In this document: one piece after another, positions 17,687 to 26,413 of the stretch
Layout of the letters: every line of letters starts with the position of its first letter
Numbering within the stretch: position 1 is the first letter of the stretch
From: Hyphomicrobiales bacterium
Lineage (GTDB): Bacteria > Pseudomonadota > Alphaproteobacteria > Rhizobiales > Xanthobacteraceae
Direction of reading: 5' to 3'
DNA: 64,000 nucleotides
Assembly: GCA_009377755.1 (NCBI GenBank)
Contig: WHTM01000010.1
Coordinates: 67,001-131,000, forward strand
Position numbers and translations under genes: made by a program
Notes under the pieces: generated by a model
The model's database searches: none
Told to the model about the DNA's origin: nothing
The model's input: only the letters and a program-made list of their open reading frames with translations

Positions 17687-17827
17687 GTCATTCCGGAAGC
17701 CGAGCGAAGCGAGGCTGTCCGGAATCCATAACCCCTAACCTCTCGATGTTGCACGGTTCGCGCGAATTCGGCGAGTCCGGTGGTTATGGATTCCGGGCTC
17801 GCCGGCTTCGCCGGCGCCCCGGAATGA
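17687..17827. repeat. Palindromic repeat (GTCATTCCGG family)
   Basis: Outer ends GTCATTCCGG and CCGGAATGAC frame an inner pair TCCGGAATCCATAACC / GGTTATGGATTCCGG. The element fills most of the divergent space between the TRAP genes and nitrile hydratase. Confidence 0.8.
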
Positions 17828-17864
17828 CGTTGAGAGTCATTCGCTCGGCAGCTAAAATGGCCCC

Positions 17865-18500
17865 ATGAGCACCCACGACCACGACCATCATCACGACCAT
17901 GACCACGGCTCGGAGCTCTCCGCGATGCAGCTGCGCGTACGCGCGCTGGAGACGGTCCTGGCCGAAAAGGGATATCTCGATCCCGCCGCCCTCGATCAGA
18001 TCATCGAGGCCTACGAGACCAAGATCGGCCCGCACAACGGCGCCCGCATCGTGGCCAAGGCCTGGACCGATCCAGCGTTCAAGCACCGGCTCCTTCAGGA
18101 CGCGACCGAAGCGGTGCGGGCGCTCGGCCACGAGAGCCGCGTCGGCGATCATCTCACCGCCGTCGAGAATACGCGGGAGGTGCACAACATCGTCGTGTGC
18201 ACGCTGTGCTCCTGCTATCCGTGGGAAATGCTCGGGCTGCCGCCGGTCTGGTACAAATCGGCGCCGTACCGCTCGCGCACGGTGAAGGACCCGCGCGGCG
18301 TGCTGGCCGATTTCGGCGTGACGCTGCCGAAGGACACCGAAGTCCGCGTCTGGGATTCCACCGCGGAGACGCGCTACCTCGTTCTGCCGATGCGGCCTGG
18401 CGGCACCGAAGGCTGGAGCGAGGAGAAGCTCGCCGAACTGGTCAACCGCGACTCGATGATCGGCACCGGCCTCGCCAGCCAGCCGGGGAAGGCATCCTGA
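17865..18500 (+). CDS. nthA: Nitrile hydratase subunit alpha, cobalt type
   Basis: Catalytic subunit that hydrates nitriles to amides in the cytoplasm. The metal-binding motif CTLCSC is at residues 112-117; the Thr after the first Cys marks the cobalt (not iron) type, and Cys115/Cys117 are the positions oxidised in the family. Flanking [19 protein letters not shown] is conserved. Unusually, residues 2-15 form a His/Asp-rich tail (seven His) before the normal start of the family, possibly a metal-loading segment. The stop overlaps the beta start by one base (TGATG). A NicO-type Ni/Co transporter is encoded nearby, consistent with a cobalt need. Confidence 0.93.
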   Translation: MSTHDHDHHHDHDHGSELSAMQLRVRALETVLAEKGYLDPAALDQIIEAYETKIGPHNGARIVAKAWTDPAFKHRLLQDATEAVRALGHESRVGDHLTAVENTREVHNIVVCTLCSCYPWEMLGLPPVWYKSAPYRSRTVKDPRGVLADFGVTLPKDTEVRVWDSTAETRYLVLPMRPGGTEGWSEEKLAELVNRDSMIGTGLASQPGKAS

Positions 18501-19159
18501 TGGACAGCGTGCACGACATGGGCGGAATGGACGGCTTCGGCAAGGTCGAGAAGGAGCCGAACGAGCCGGCGTTCCACGCACCCTGGGAAGGGCGTGTGCT
18601 CGCAATGCAGCGCGCCATGGGCTACGCCGGCGCGTGGAACACGGACATGTCGCGGTTTGCGCAGGAGCGTTTGCCGCCATCCGTCTATCTCAGCATCTCC
18701 TATTACAAGCGCTGGGCGCTGGCGATGGAGATGAACGTGGTCGAGCGCGGCCTTGCCGGCGCCGACGAGCTCGCCGCCGGCCACGCGCTGCGCCCCGGCA
18801 AGCCGCTGAAGCGCAAACTGACGTCGGAGGTGATCGCCAACGGCTTCAAGCGCGGCTCGTTCGCGCGCGATACCAACCGGCCCGCCCTGTTCAAGATCGG
18901 CGACCGTGTGCGGGCGAAGAACATCCATCCGAAGACCCACACGCGGCTGCCGCGTTATGTGCGCGGACACGTCGGCGAGATCGTGCTGCTGCACGGGTGC
19001 CACGTGTTTCCCGACACGGTGGCGCTCGGCATGGAGAATGAAGATCCGCAGTGGCTTTACACGGTGCGGTTCGACAGCCGCGATCTATGGGGGCCGGACG
19101 CCGACCCGACGGTCAGGATTTCGGTCGACGCCTTCGAGCCGTATCTGGAACGGGCCTAG
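18500..19159 (+). CDS. nthB: Nitrile hydratase subunit beta
   Basis: Structural partner of the alpha subunit, forming the active heterodimer. [16 protein letters not shown] at the N-terminus is the family hallmark, and the C-terminal domain with GDRVRAKNIHPKTHTRLPRYVRG and the DLWG block is intact; 219 residues is normal. The ATG at 18500 overlaps the alpha stop, giving translational coupling. A palindromic repeat separates it from the accessory gene. Confidence 0.93.
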   Translation: MDSVHDMGGMDGFGKVEKEPNEPAFHAPWEGRVLAMQRAMGYAGAWNTDMSRFAQERLPPSVYLSISYYKRWALAMEMNVVERGLAGADELAAGHALRPGKPLKRKLTSEVIANGFKRGSFARDTNRPALFKIGDRVRAKNIHPKTHTRLPRYVRGHVGEIVLLHGCHVFPDTVALGMENEDPQWLYTVRFDSRDLWGPDADPTVRISVDAFEPYLERA

Positions 19160-19164
19160 CCACT

Positions 19165-19287
19165 CGTGTCCCGGACGCAGTGCAGCATGCAATGCTGCAC
19201 TGCTGATCCCGGACCATTCCGAAACGATCCCGGGTCTGCAGCGCACCACTTCGCTTCGCTTGTGTTGCGCTGCGCCCGGGAAACGGA
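19165..19287. repeat. Intergenic repeat with several short inverted pairs
   Basis: Contains GTGCAGCAT / ATGCTGCAC, GATCCCGG and further short inverted pieces ending in CGCCCGGGAAAC. It lies between the beta subunit and accessory genes and may stabilise or attenuate the nitrile hydratase transcript. Pieces resemble the element near 53803-53845. Confidence 0.6.
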
Positions 19288-19293
19288 GGAGAG

Positions 19294-19683
19294 ATGGGAG
19301 CGATCGATCCCGCCGCAGCGCGCCGCGCCACCGAGGCGGTGCCGAGCATCCCGCGCGATGCCGAAGGGCCGGTGTTCAAGGAGCCGTGGGAGGCGCAGGC
19401 CTTTGCCATGGCGCTCGCCCTGCACGAGCGCGGTGTGTTCACCTGGCCGGAATGGGCGACAACGCTGGGCGACGAGATCAAGCGCGCGCAGACCGCCGGC
19501 GATCCCGATACCGGCGAGACCTACTACCACCACTGGCTCAATGCACTGGAACGGCTGGTCGCCGAAAAGGGCCTCGCCGAACGGGCGACGCTTGCGCGCT
19601 ATCATGACGCCTGGGATCACGCCGCCGACCGCACGCCGCACGGCACGCCAATCGAACTCCGGCCGGAAGACTTTCGCGATTAG
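19294..19683 (+). CDS. Nitrile hydratase accessory protein (beta-subunit-like activator)
   Basis: A 129-residue protein that resembles the N-terminal domain of nitrile hydratase beta, in the class of small activators that assist cobalt insertion into the alpha subunit by subunit exchange. Its conserved features include FKEPWEAQAFAMALALHERGVFTWPEWA and YYHHWLNALERLVAEKGL. GGAGGAGAG upstream gives a good ribosome-binding site. It is the third gene of the nitrile hydratase operon. The family role is known from cobalt-type enzymes; action here is inferred. Confidence 0.85.
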   Translation: MGAIDPAAARRATEAVPSIPRDAEGPVFKEPWEAQAFAMALALHERGVFTWPEWATTLGDEIKRAQTAGDPDTGETYYHHWLNALERLVAEKGLAERATLARYHDAWDHAADRTPHGTPIELRPEDFRD

Positions 19684-19790
19684 GTGACAAATGCGTTCCC
19701 CGCACGCGGTGCAGCGCACGCGCAGGCAAGTATACGCAGCCTGCGCAAGCTTGGCTGCGTGCGGTGCACCGCAGATGCGGGGTCCCGGTT
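19684..19790. repeat. Palindromic repeat between convergent genes
   Basis: Includes GCACGCGGTGCAGCGC / GTGCGGTGCACCGC and the motif CAGGCAAG-TATACGCAGCCTGCG-CAAGCTTGGCTGC, which recurs at 53330-53405. It separates the convergent accessory gene and NicO transporter gene and may terminate both. Confidence 0.65.
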
Positions 19791-19791
19791 G

Positions 19792-20844
19792 CTAGAACCC
19801 GAACATCCGCTCGCTTGCCATGTAGCCGGTGAGCAGCAGCAGGCCGAATGCGATCACAAGCGCCGAGGCCACCACTTCCAGGCCGCGCATGATCAGCACG
19901 CCGGATCCACCCCGGTGCGCCGCAAGACGCGCGGCGAGACCGCGGGCGCCGACCGCAAGGGTCGCGATCGCGGCAACGGTGATCGCTGTGCCCAGTCCCA
20001 TAACCAGCGTGGCGCCGACGCCGGCCCAGAACAGCCCCTGTGCCAGTGCAAACACCAGGACCAGGATTGCGCCCGAGCACGGCCGCAAGCCCACGGCGAC
20101 GATCGCCGACAGTCCACGCTGCCAGCCGCCGCGGCCGGCGAGTTCGTTCGGCTCCGGCCCGTGCGCGTGCCCGTGATGGTCATCATGGTCGTGGTCGTGG
20201 TGATGGTGCTGGACGTGACCATGGTCGTGCGCATGGTGGTGCTGATGCGTATGATCAACCGCCGCCTCTGGGGGCGCGCGCAGCGCCGCGAGAAACGCGC
20301 GGCCCTTGACCCACACCAGCCGGGCGCCGACCAGCACGATGAGGGCGTAGCTGACGATCTCGATCCACCGCACCGCATCGCCCATGGTCTTGGCGGACGC
20401 ATTGAGCAGCACCGCCGCGATGCCGACCAGGACAATGGCGGTCAACGCCTGCAGCAGCGCCGAGGCGAACGAGAGCACGACACCGCGTCGCCAAGTCTCC
20501 TCGTTGGCGACCAGATAGGACGAGATCACCGCCTTGCCATGCCCCGGCCCGGCGGCATGGAACACCCCATAGGCGAAGGACAGGCCGAAAAGGCCCCAAA
20601 CAGCGGTGCCGTCGGCTTTAGCGGCACGGATCGCGCCCGACAGGCCGCGGTAGAACTGCGCCTGCTGTGCCAGCAGCCAGCCCGTGAAGCCGCCGGGACC
20701 GGCCGGCGCCGCTGGCGGACGGCCGACGCCGAACGGGTTCCCCTGTGCGAGAACATCGTGAAGCCCGGCAAGCAGCAACACGCCTGCGAGCGCCGTGCCC
20801 GCTGCGACCGCGAGGATGCGATAGTCCCGCTCCCGTCCCCTCAC
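19792..20844 (-). CDS. Nickel/cobalt transporter, NicO/RcnA family
   Basis: Inner-membrane protein of 350 residues with about six hydrophobic segments. The N-terminal half has the family motif FSFAYGVFHAAGPGHGKA-like sequence (LSFAYGVFHAAGPGHGK) and the second half GLRPCSGAILVLVFALAQG. Between them, at about residues 194-227, is a cytosolic or periplasmic loop with roughly twenty His alternating with Asp, which should bind Ni or Co. It starts within the DUF1007 gene stop (ATGA overlap). Beside a cobalt-type nitrile hydratase it most plausibly adjusts cobalt supply; whether it imports or exports is not decided by sequence. Confidence 0.88.
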   Translation of the reverse strand: MRGRERDYRILAVAAGTALAGVLLLAGLHDVLAQGNPFGVGRPPAAPAGPGGFTGWLLAQQAQFYRGLSGAIRAAKADGTAVWGLFGLSFAYGVFHAAGPGHGKAVISSYLVANEETWRRGVVLSFASALLQALTAIVLVGIAAVLLNASAKTMGDAVRWIEIVSYALIVLVGARLVWVKGRAFLAALRAPPEAAVDHTHQHHHAHDHGHVQHHHHDHDHDDHHGHAHGPEPNELAGRGGWQRGLSAIVAVGLRPCSGAILVLVFALAQGLFWAGVGATLVMGLGTAITVAAIATLAVGARGLAARLAAHRGGSGVLIMRGLEVVASALVIAFGLLLLTGYMASERMFGF

Positions 20845-21485
20845 GGGCAGGTAACCGTCACCCGGTTGGCGAACTGGGCACCCCAGTTTTCGGAAGAGTT
20901 GAGATTGTTGAAGAACGCCTCACCCAGCCGCTGACCCTGCGCCACCGTCATCTCCTGCGGCTTTGCGACCATGAGCTTGCAGGCGGTCGGCGCGCCGGCG
21001 AGCGCCACCGGGTCCTTCTGGGTGAATGCAAAGTCGACGTAGTAGCTCGGATCATAGACCTCCACGCTGAACGACTTTGCCTTCACCGGCGCCTGCAGCG
21101 GCAGCGTGAAATGCAGGATCAGCGTGTTGTCCTTGTAGTCGAGCCAATAGTCTTTCGGCGCGGCGAACGAAGCTTTCTTCCCATCCGCCTTGCCGTAGTT
21201 GAAATACTCGAACTCCTTCAGCGAGGTCATGTTGACCTCGGCGAGCGGCGCCAGTTCCTCGCGGGTGAACACGCCCTTGGTTTTCTGCGGCAAGCCTTGG
21301 GTCGCGAAAGTGGAGAACATGTCGTCGAACGTCCAGGCATGCCGCACACCGGTGACGGAGCCGTCGGGCGCGTAGGCGAGCTCGCTCTGCATCATCACCC
21401 AGACATGGGGATGGGCGACGGCGGCAGTGGCCATAAGGCACGAGCCGGCCGCGGCGGCGATCAGGACAAGCAGGCGGTTGCGCAT
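20841..21485 (-). CDS. DUF1007 family periplasmic protein
   Basis: A 214-residue exported protein: signal peptide at about 1-24 and the mature N-terminus AHPHVWV, whose two His could bind metal. DUF1007 proteins regularly precede NicO-type transporters and are thought to be their periplasmic partner. I take the ATG at 21485; an open extension upstream overlaps the neighbouring gene's reading region and looks spurious. The stop overlaps the NicO start by four bases. Confidence 0.85.
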   Translation of the reverse strand: MRNRLLVLIAAAAGSCLMATAAVAHPHVWVMMQSELAYAPDGSVTGVRHAWTFDDMFSTFATQGLPQKTKGVFTREELAPLAEVNMTSLKEFEYFNYGKADGKKASFAAPKDYWLDYKDNTLILHFTLPLQAPVKAKSFSVEVYDPSYYVDFAFTQKDPVALAGAPTACKLMVAKPQEMTVAQGQRLGEAFFNNLNSSENWGAQFANRVTVTCP

Positions 21486-21564
21486 GGGCGTATCCAGCAG
21501 CAGCGGATTCGGCAGGAGCATACCACGGAGTGGGGCGGAATAGAGGCTGCGACGCGCTGGTGCT

Positions 21565-23160
21565 TCACAAGCCATCCGCTCCGCCATCCGCGCGCGGGTC
21601 GTGGGCGCCTTCCAGGCCACCGTCCGGATGCAGCACCACCGCTCCAGCATGGCCCATGGTGTCGGAGTAAGCCTCCGGCAGCACGTCGATCTCATGGCCC
21701 GCCGACAGCAGGCGGTCGAGAAGGTTACCGTCGAAACGGCTTTCCAGCCGCAGCGCCGTCTGTGCCGAGCCCCAGGTGCGGCCGAGCAGCCAGCGCGGCC
21801 GGTCGAGCGCTTCGTCGAGCGGTTGGCGGAACTGGACGTAGCGGGTGAACAGCGCCGCCTGCGTCTGCGGCTGGCCGTCGCCGCCCATGGTCCCGTAGGC
21901 GACGATGCGGCCATCGCGCAGCACGGCAAGCGCCGGATTGAGCGTGTGGAACGGCAGCCGTCCGGGCTGCAGTGGGTTCACGGCGCCGCGTTCGAGCGAG
22001 AAACTCGCGCCGCGGTTCTGCATCAGCACGCCGGTGCGGGGGAGCACGCAGCCGGAGCCGAACTCCCAGTAGAGCGACTGGATGTAGGAAACGACGAGGC
22101 CGGAGGCGTCGGCCGCACCCATCCAGACGGTGTCGCCTTCGCCCGCCGGTGCCGGCCAGGGCGCCGCCTTGCGGCGGTCGATGCGCGCGACCTCAGGGTC
22201 AAGGAACGCGCTGTCGAGGAAACGGTCGGCCGGAGCCTTGATGCGCGCCGGATCGGTGACGACGCGGTCGCGGATACGGAACGCACGCTTGGTCGCCTCG
22301 ACGATGCCGTGCACGTGGTCGAAGCCTTCAGCCTCGGCGATCCGCAGCCGCTCGACGAGCCCGAGGATGATCAGCGAGGCGAGCCCCTGCGTCGGCGGCG
22401 GCGTGTTGTAGAGCGTGCCGGCATCGAGCCGCAGCGACAGGGGCTCGGCGACCTTGGCCTGGTAGCGTTGCAGATCGGGCCGCGTCACTGGGCTGCCGAT
22501 GCGCTCGAGGTCGGCGGCAATCTCGCGCCCGACGTCGCCGCGGTAGAAGTCGTCGAGGCCTGTGTGGGCAAGGTGATCGAGCGTGGCCGCGAGCGCGCTC
22601 TGCCGCTGCATGTTGCCGGCTTCCGGCGGCTTGCCGTCGGGAAGGAACACCTCGGCGAAGCCGGGCACGCCGTTCAGCTCGCCAAGCTTCTCGGCGGTCA
22701 GGCGCGCCTGGCTGCGCGTCACCGCGATGCCGTCGTGGGCGTGCCGGATCGCCGGGGCCAGCAGCGTCGTTAGCGGCAGCTTTCCGCCATGCGCCTTCGC
22801 TGCCTCCAGCGCCAGCATCCAACCACCGACCGCACCCGGCACCGTCAGCGCGGCGAGCGGGCCGCGCGGCGGAATCACGTCGTAGCCGTGCTCGCGGTAG
22901 AGCTGCGGCGTCGCCCGGCTACCGGCCGGACCCGCCGCCATCAGCGTCCGCACCCGTCCGGACGGCTCGCGTAGCAGCCAGAATCCGTCACCGCCAATGT
23001 GGTTCATGTGCGGATAGACGGCGGCGATCGCCGCCGCCATCGCCACCATGGCTTCGAGCGCGTTGCCGCCCTCGACCAGCACGTCGCGTCCGGCGGCGAC
23101 GGCGGCACGATGGGGCGCGGCGACAACGGCGCGGCGGTGCCCGGCGGTATGCAGGTCCAT
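21565..23160 (-). CDS. Gamma-glutamyltransferase-family N-terminal nucleophile hydrolase
   Basis: A 531-residue protein of the GGT/Ntn-hydrolase family, normally self-cleaved before a catalytic Thr. Thr344 in GDTVWMG is in the expected position, and the downstream GSGCVLPRTGVLMQNRG and MGGDGQPQTQAALF blocks match the small subunit. There is no signal peptide, and the GDTVW context resembles the oxamate amidohydrolase (HpxW-like) branch more than secreted glutathione-cleaving enzymes, so an amidohydrolase role in the cytoplasm is possible. It stands alone, followed by the DUF1007 gene after 79 bases. Confidence 0.83.
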   Translation of the reverse strand: MDLHTAGHRRAVVAAPHRAAVAAGRDVLVEGGNALEAMVAMAAAIAAVYPHMNHIGGDGFWLLREPSGRVRTLMAAGPAGSRATPQLYREHGYDVIPPRGPLAALTVPGAVGGWMLALEAAKAHGGKLPLTTLLAPAIRHAHDGIAVTRSQARLTAEKLGELNGVPGFAEVFLPDGKPPEAGNMQRQSALAATLDHLAHTGLDDFYRGDVGREIAADLERIGSPVTRPDLQRYQAKVAEPLSLRLDAGTLYNTPPPTQGLASLIILGLVERLRIAEAEGFDHVHGIVEATKRAFRIRDRVVTDPARIKAPADRFLDSAFLDPEVARIDRRKAAPWPAPAGEGDTVWMGAADASGLVVSYIQSLYWEFGSGCVLPRTGVLMQNRGASFSLERGAVNPLQPGRLPFHTLNPALAVLRDGRIVAYGTMGGDGQPQTQAALFTRYVQFRQPLDEALDRPRWLLGRTWGSAQTALRLESRFDGNLLDRLLSAGHEIDVLPEAYSDTMGHAGAVVLHPDGGLEGAHDPRADGGADGL

Positions 23161-23235
23161 GGGATTTTCGCTCGCGCGGTGAAACCAGCGCCTTATATAG
23201 GGGAATTGTTATGATGCTACTGCGCCGAAAGCGCC

Positions 23236-23350
23236 GTCATTGCGAGCCCGCAGCGCAGCGGAGGGTGAAGCAATCCAGCTTTGCTCCGTCCGATGTCCCC
23301 TGGATTGCTTCGTCCCGCTTCGGCTTCGCCCTCGCGGTCCTCGCAATGAC
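23236..23350. repeat. Palindromic repeat (GTCATTGCGAG family)
   Basis: Ends GTCATTGCGAG and CTCGCAATGAC-type arms frame an inner inverted pair GCAATCCAG / CTGGATTGC. It occupies most of the divergent space between the GGT-like gene and the small membrane protein gene. This family is widespread in Bradyrhizobium relatives. Confidence 0.85.
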
Positions 23351-23427
23351 AGCAAGCTTTGCCCTTGATCGGGCGCCCTGATTCGCAGACATTCGCGCCC
23401 GCAACGCGCTCTCGTTAAGGGATTCCG

Positions 23428-23685
23428 ATGAACAAGCCTACCGCGCCCGCTGGCCGCCGGATCAATTGGCCGAGCGTGATCACGGTATTCAGTGCCGCCG
23501 TCCTGATCGGCGCCGAGGTGTTCGGCATCGCGTATGCCGGCGGCTGGGCGCTGGCGACGCTGTTCGGCTTCGACGAGATCGGCCAGCGCATCTTCGAGGC
23601 GATCCTCGTCGCCATCGGCGTCTACATCATGTACGTATTCGTCCGCAATGCGCGGCTCGTCGAGCCGTTCACGACGCGCGAGTGA
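23428..23685 (+). CDS. Small inner-membrane protein, two predicted spans
   Basis: Hypothetical protein of 85 residues with hydrophobic segments at about 19-44 and 56-73 and a basic N-terminus. A conserved-looking pattern FGIAYAGGWALATLFGFDE links the spans. No domain recognised. It is followed by a strong hairpin shared with the convergent neighbour. Confidence 0.7.
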   Translation: MNKPTAPAGRRINWPSVITVFSAAVLIGAEVFGIAYAGGWALATLFGFDEIGQRIFEAILVAIGVYIMYVFVRNARLVEPFTTRE

Positions 23686-23741
23686 GCGCCGACTGAGTAG
23701 CGCGGTTGTCCCGCTCTCCCGACCCAGATCAGTGTCTTCGA

Positions 23742-23767
23742 CCTAGGCGCCAATTTCGGCGCCTAGG
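23742..23767. terminator. Bidirectional hairpin between convergent genes
   Basis: A perfect 10-bp stem, CCTAGGCGCC / GGCGCCTAGG, with a six-base AATTTC loop. It lies midway between the convergent small membrane gene and the LysM-like gene. There is no long T-tract, so termination would rest on the hairpin. Confidence 0.55.
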
Positions 23768-23797
23768 GCGTGTCGACCCGATGACATCAATTTCACT

Positions 23798-24736
23798 CTA
23801 CTTGAGCTTAATCGTGGGCTGAAGGATTGCCGCGCACAGGCGGTAATACTCCTCCCACTTCCGATCGCTCCAGTTGTCAGGGTTTCCGGAATATTCGGAC
23901 CTGGCATAGTCGGTCATTTTCGCCCGCAGGCCCATGAACAGCGCCTTACTGCCGACGGTGTTGAACTGTTGGCCGTGAGCAATGCCCGCCACCAGGCTCG
24001 TGTTGTAGATGCCTTGCAACTGCTTGCCGTACTGGGGGTATTTGACGTTGTTGAGCGGGTGCGGCATCACGAAGCCATGGTCCTGGATCCACTTCGGCGA
24101 CCGCCCGTCCGCGGCCAGCACGATACCGCGAGTCAAGCCCTCCAATATCTGCTTCTTCCGCAACTCATTGAGCGCCGCCTCGTGCGGTGCGCCCACGAGA
24201 ACAAACTGCTGCGCTGTCATGAGCACCATGAGGGCGAACGGCCCTAACGGCAGACCTGAGCCCACGATGGCCAGGCCAATTTCGATGAGCTGCATTGCGT
24301 CAAAGGCTTTGTTCAGGATGTCGACCGGATTGTGAGGTCCTTGGAACTCCTGTGCGAAAGGCGAAAAAATGGTTCCCCTGCTCTCGATGACGTGTGGGTC
24401 CATGTCGATCTTGTCGATCGGTAAATAGATGATTCCGGGATCCGCGCTCGAACTGAACATCCAATTCAAGCGATTGTCGGTGGCCAAGTTACACCCAGTG
24501 TTTCGGCGCAGATACCAGTTCACTTCGTCGGAATTGTTTGTCCGAAAATTGAACCAGATCAGTTTCTGGACATCGACGTTGTTCCTGAGCGCAACCTCTT
24601 TCCAGCCCCCCTTCGTGTCGTTGTCGGTGACGCGGTAGGGGATCGATTTCGGTGGCCGGTAGTTTACCGCCAGCGGATTCTTCACCACCGGCTTCTCGGT
24701 CGCCAACCTGGTATTTTTCGGCATGCGGATCGGCAT
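23798..24736 (-). CDS. Hypothetical protein with LysM-like N-terminal domain
   Basis: A 312-residue protein. Residues about 30-105 resemble a LysM fold: YRVTDNDTKGGWKEVALRNN, then a WFNFRT...EVNWYLRRNTGC segment and PGIIYLP, where a LysM repeat ends. A hydrophobic helix at about 155-180 (GLAIVGSGLPLGPFALMVLM) follows, then a soluble tail with QGIYNTSLVAGIAHGQ. No signal peptide. Base composition is lower in GC than neighbours (30 of 60 bases are G/C at 24481-24540), suggesting transfer. Its C-terminal half could be an effector or toxin domain, but I do not recognise it. It is the last gene of a five-gene minus-strand run. Confidence 0.65.
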   Translation of the reverse strand: MPIRMPKNTRLATEKPVVKNPLAVNYRPPKSIPYRVTDNDTKGGWKEVALRNNVDVQKLIWFNFRTNNSDEVNWYLRRNTGCNLATDNRLNWMFSSSADPGIIYLPIDKIDMDPHVIESRGTIFSPFAQEFQGPHNPVDILNKAFDAMQLIEIGLAIVGSGLPLGPFALMVLMTAQQFVLVGAPHEAALNELRKKQILEGLTRGIVLAADGRSPKWIQDHGFVMPHPLNNVKYPQYGKQLQGIYNTSLVAGIAHGQQFNTVGSKALFMGLRAKMTDYARSEYSGNPDNWSDRKWEEYYRLCAAILQPTIKLK

Positions 24737-24840
24737 GATCTGTGCTCCTGTTGTTTCGATTTCGGCTCAATAGCGGCCACGCGTGGAGGCGAGCGTGGTA
24801 GTCGGCGTGGAACCAGATCGGGGGGCTGCGGCGGCGCCGC

Positions 24841-26348
24841 TCAGTTCAAGGTGACCGGCCGATAGCCATTGATCCTGAAATTCGCGAGCGCGAAGTCCGC
24901 GGGCGACACGACCTTCTTGGTCAGCGGATCGATCATCACCTGCTCGCCGCTCCACGGATCGTTGGCGATCACGGCACCAACCATGCCGCCTTGCGCCGTG
25001 AACAGCGTGCCCAAGAGCCAATGCTTGGCATTGGCGCCATTGCCCCTGGTATAGGTCCCACGCAGCATCACCAGCTTGCCGCCCTTCATCTCGCCGATGA
25101 CGTTGCTGTCGTTCAGCGCCGCGTCGGCGGCAATCGCCGCGAACGTGCCGAGCGTCGCGCGCGTGGTCACCGGCCCTTGCCACGTCGTGGTCTTAGTGGC
25201 GTCGTCCCAGAAGTACTTGTCGATCTTCACGTCCTTGAGCGCGGCAACATTCTTGGTGATGCCGATGGCGCGGGCGATCATGGTGTAGACGGCGGCGAGC
25301 GAGGCGACATTGGCGCCGGTCGAGGCCCCGGCGTACTGCGACGTGTCGCGCTGGTCGATCGGCAGGAAGGTGTAGACTCTCTTCTTCGCGACCAGCGTCG
25401 CCAGCGGCGCGGCGAGGTCGATATCCGCCTCGTTGAGGAACGGGTAGCTGCGCTTCGCGGTGATCGCCCAGGCGTTGCCGAAGCCGATCGGCGGTGCGCT
25501 GCGCATCTGCGTCGTGGTGTATCCGGTGCCGGCGGCGCTCACCGCTTGCGCCGAGGTGTTAACGTCCCAATAGGCGTTGCTGACGGCCGTCCCGAGGGTC
25601 AACCCGACCAGGCCGCCGAGCGTGGCGCCCGCCCCACCAGCCACGCGCCCGACGGCGTAGACTTCCGCGACCGTGCCGCCCTCCAGGTGCCCGATCAGAC
25701 CGCCCGCTTTTGCGCCGTCACCTGTGGTCACCGCCCCGTGCCCCCGACCGCCTGGCCGATCGCCCCGCCCGCATAAGAAGAGCCAGCGGAGCTCACGCCG
25801 GCAGAGCTCCAGGAGTCGGCGAGCGCGAGGCTCGTCGCTTGACCGACGATGCCGCCCGCCATGGCCGTGGCGGCGACCCGTCCGGACACATGGACCCGCC
25901 GGATCTCGCTTGTTCCGTTGATTGCCAAAACGCGGCCGACGAGACCGCCGACCTTTGAGGTGCTGGCCGTGCCCGTGATGTTGGCGTTCACCAGTCCGAC
26001 GTCCTGGATGAGGGCGTGGTCGACGGCGCCGAACAGGCCGGTGTACCCCGCGTCGGATTCGATCGTCAGATTGCGGATCACCCAGCCGTTGCCGAAAAGC
26101 TTTCCGGTGAAGGGATTGTTGCCGTCGCCGATCGGCACGAAATTGGCAATCGAACCCGCGTCGATGTCGTTCGCCAGGCAATAGCTGCCGGCGAGATTGT
26201 TCTGGATCGCCTGCAACTGCGCAGCGTTGCGGATCAGCTTGCAGCCGACGGCCTGCGGCGCGACGGCCTCCGCGGCGGCGGCAACGGACGGCATCGCCGC
26301 TCCCATTGCCAGAACCGCAGCGGCAAGAAGCGATGCACTGATTCTCAT
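24841..26348 (-). pseudogene. Exported GLUG-repeat protein with peptidase C39-like C-terminal domain; frameshifted
   Basis: Two open frames join at about 25734-25745, where a one-base deletion in a C/G homopolymer breaks the frame; restoring one base gives about 502 residues. The start ATG at 26348 has GGAGG upstream. Order: signal peptide (1-27); a repeat domain at about 40-280 with GGLVGRV, GGIVGQ, GGAIGQ, GGLIGH and GGLVGLT units typical of the GLUG motif; then a C-terminal domain with LPIDQRDTSQYAG, STGANVASLAAVYTM, KHWLLGTLF and VIANDPWSG. That layout mirrors papain-like C39 peptidases, but the position of the catalytic Cys (normally in a GCGP-like motif) holds no Cys. Either a true pseudogene or a sequencing error. 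Confidence 0.7.
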
Positions 26349-26413
26349 ATCGACCTCCAAGTAAACGCTCGCCAGCCCGCAAGCTGACGCCGTTGCCGCG
26401 CAATGCGCGTGGA

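Noticed and set aside
17865-18500. Thiocyanate hydrolase gamma subunit instead of nitrile hydratase alpha
   Set aside because: The same Cys motif occurs there, but the beta subunit is a single full-length chain with the nitrile hydratase N-terminus and the accessory protein follows.
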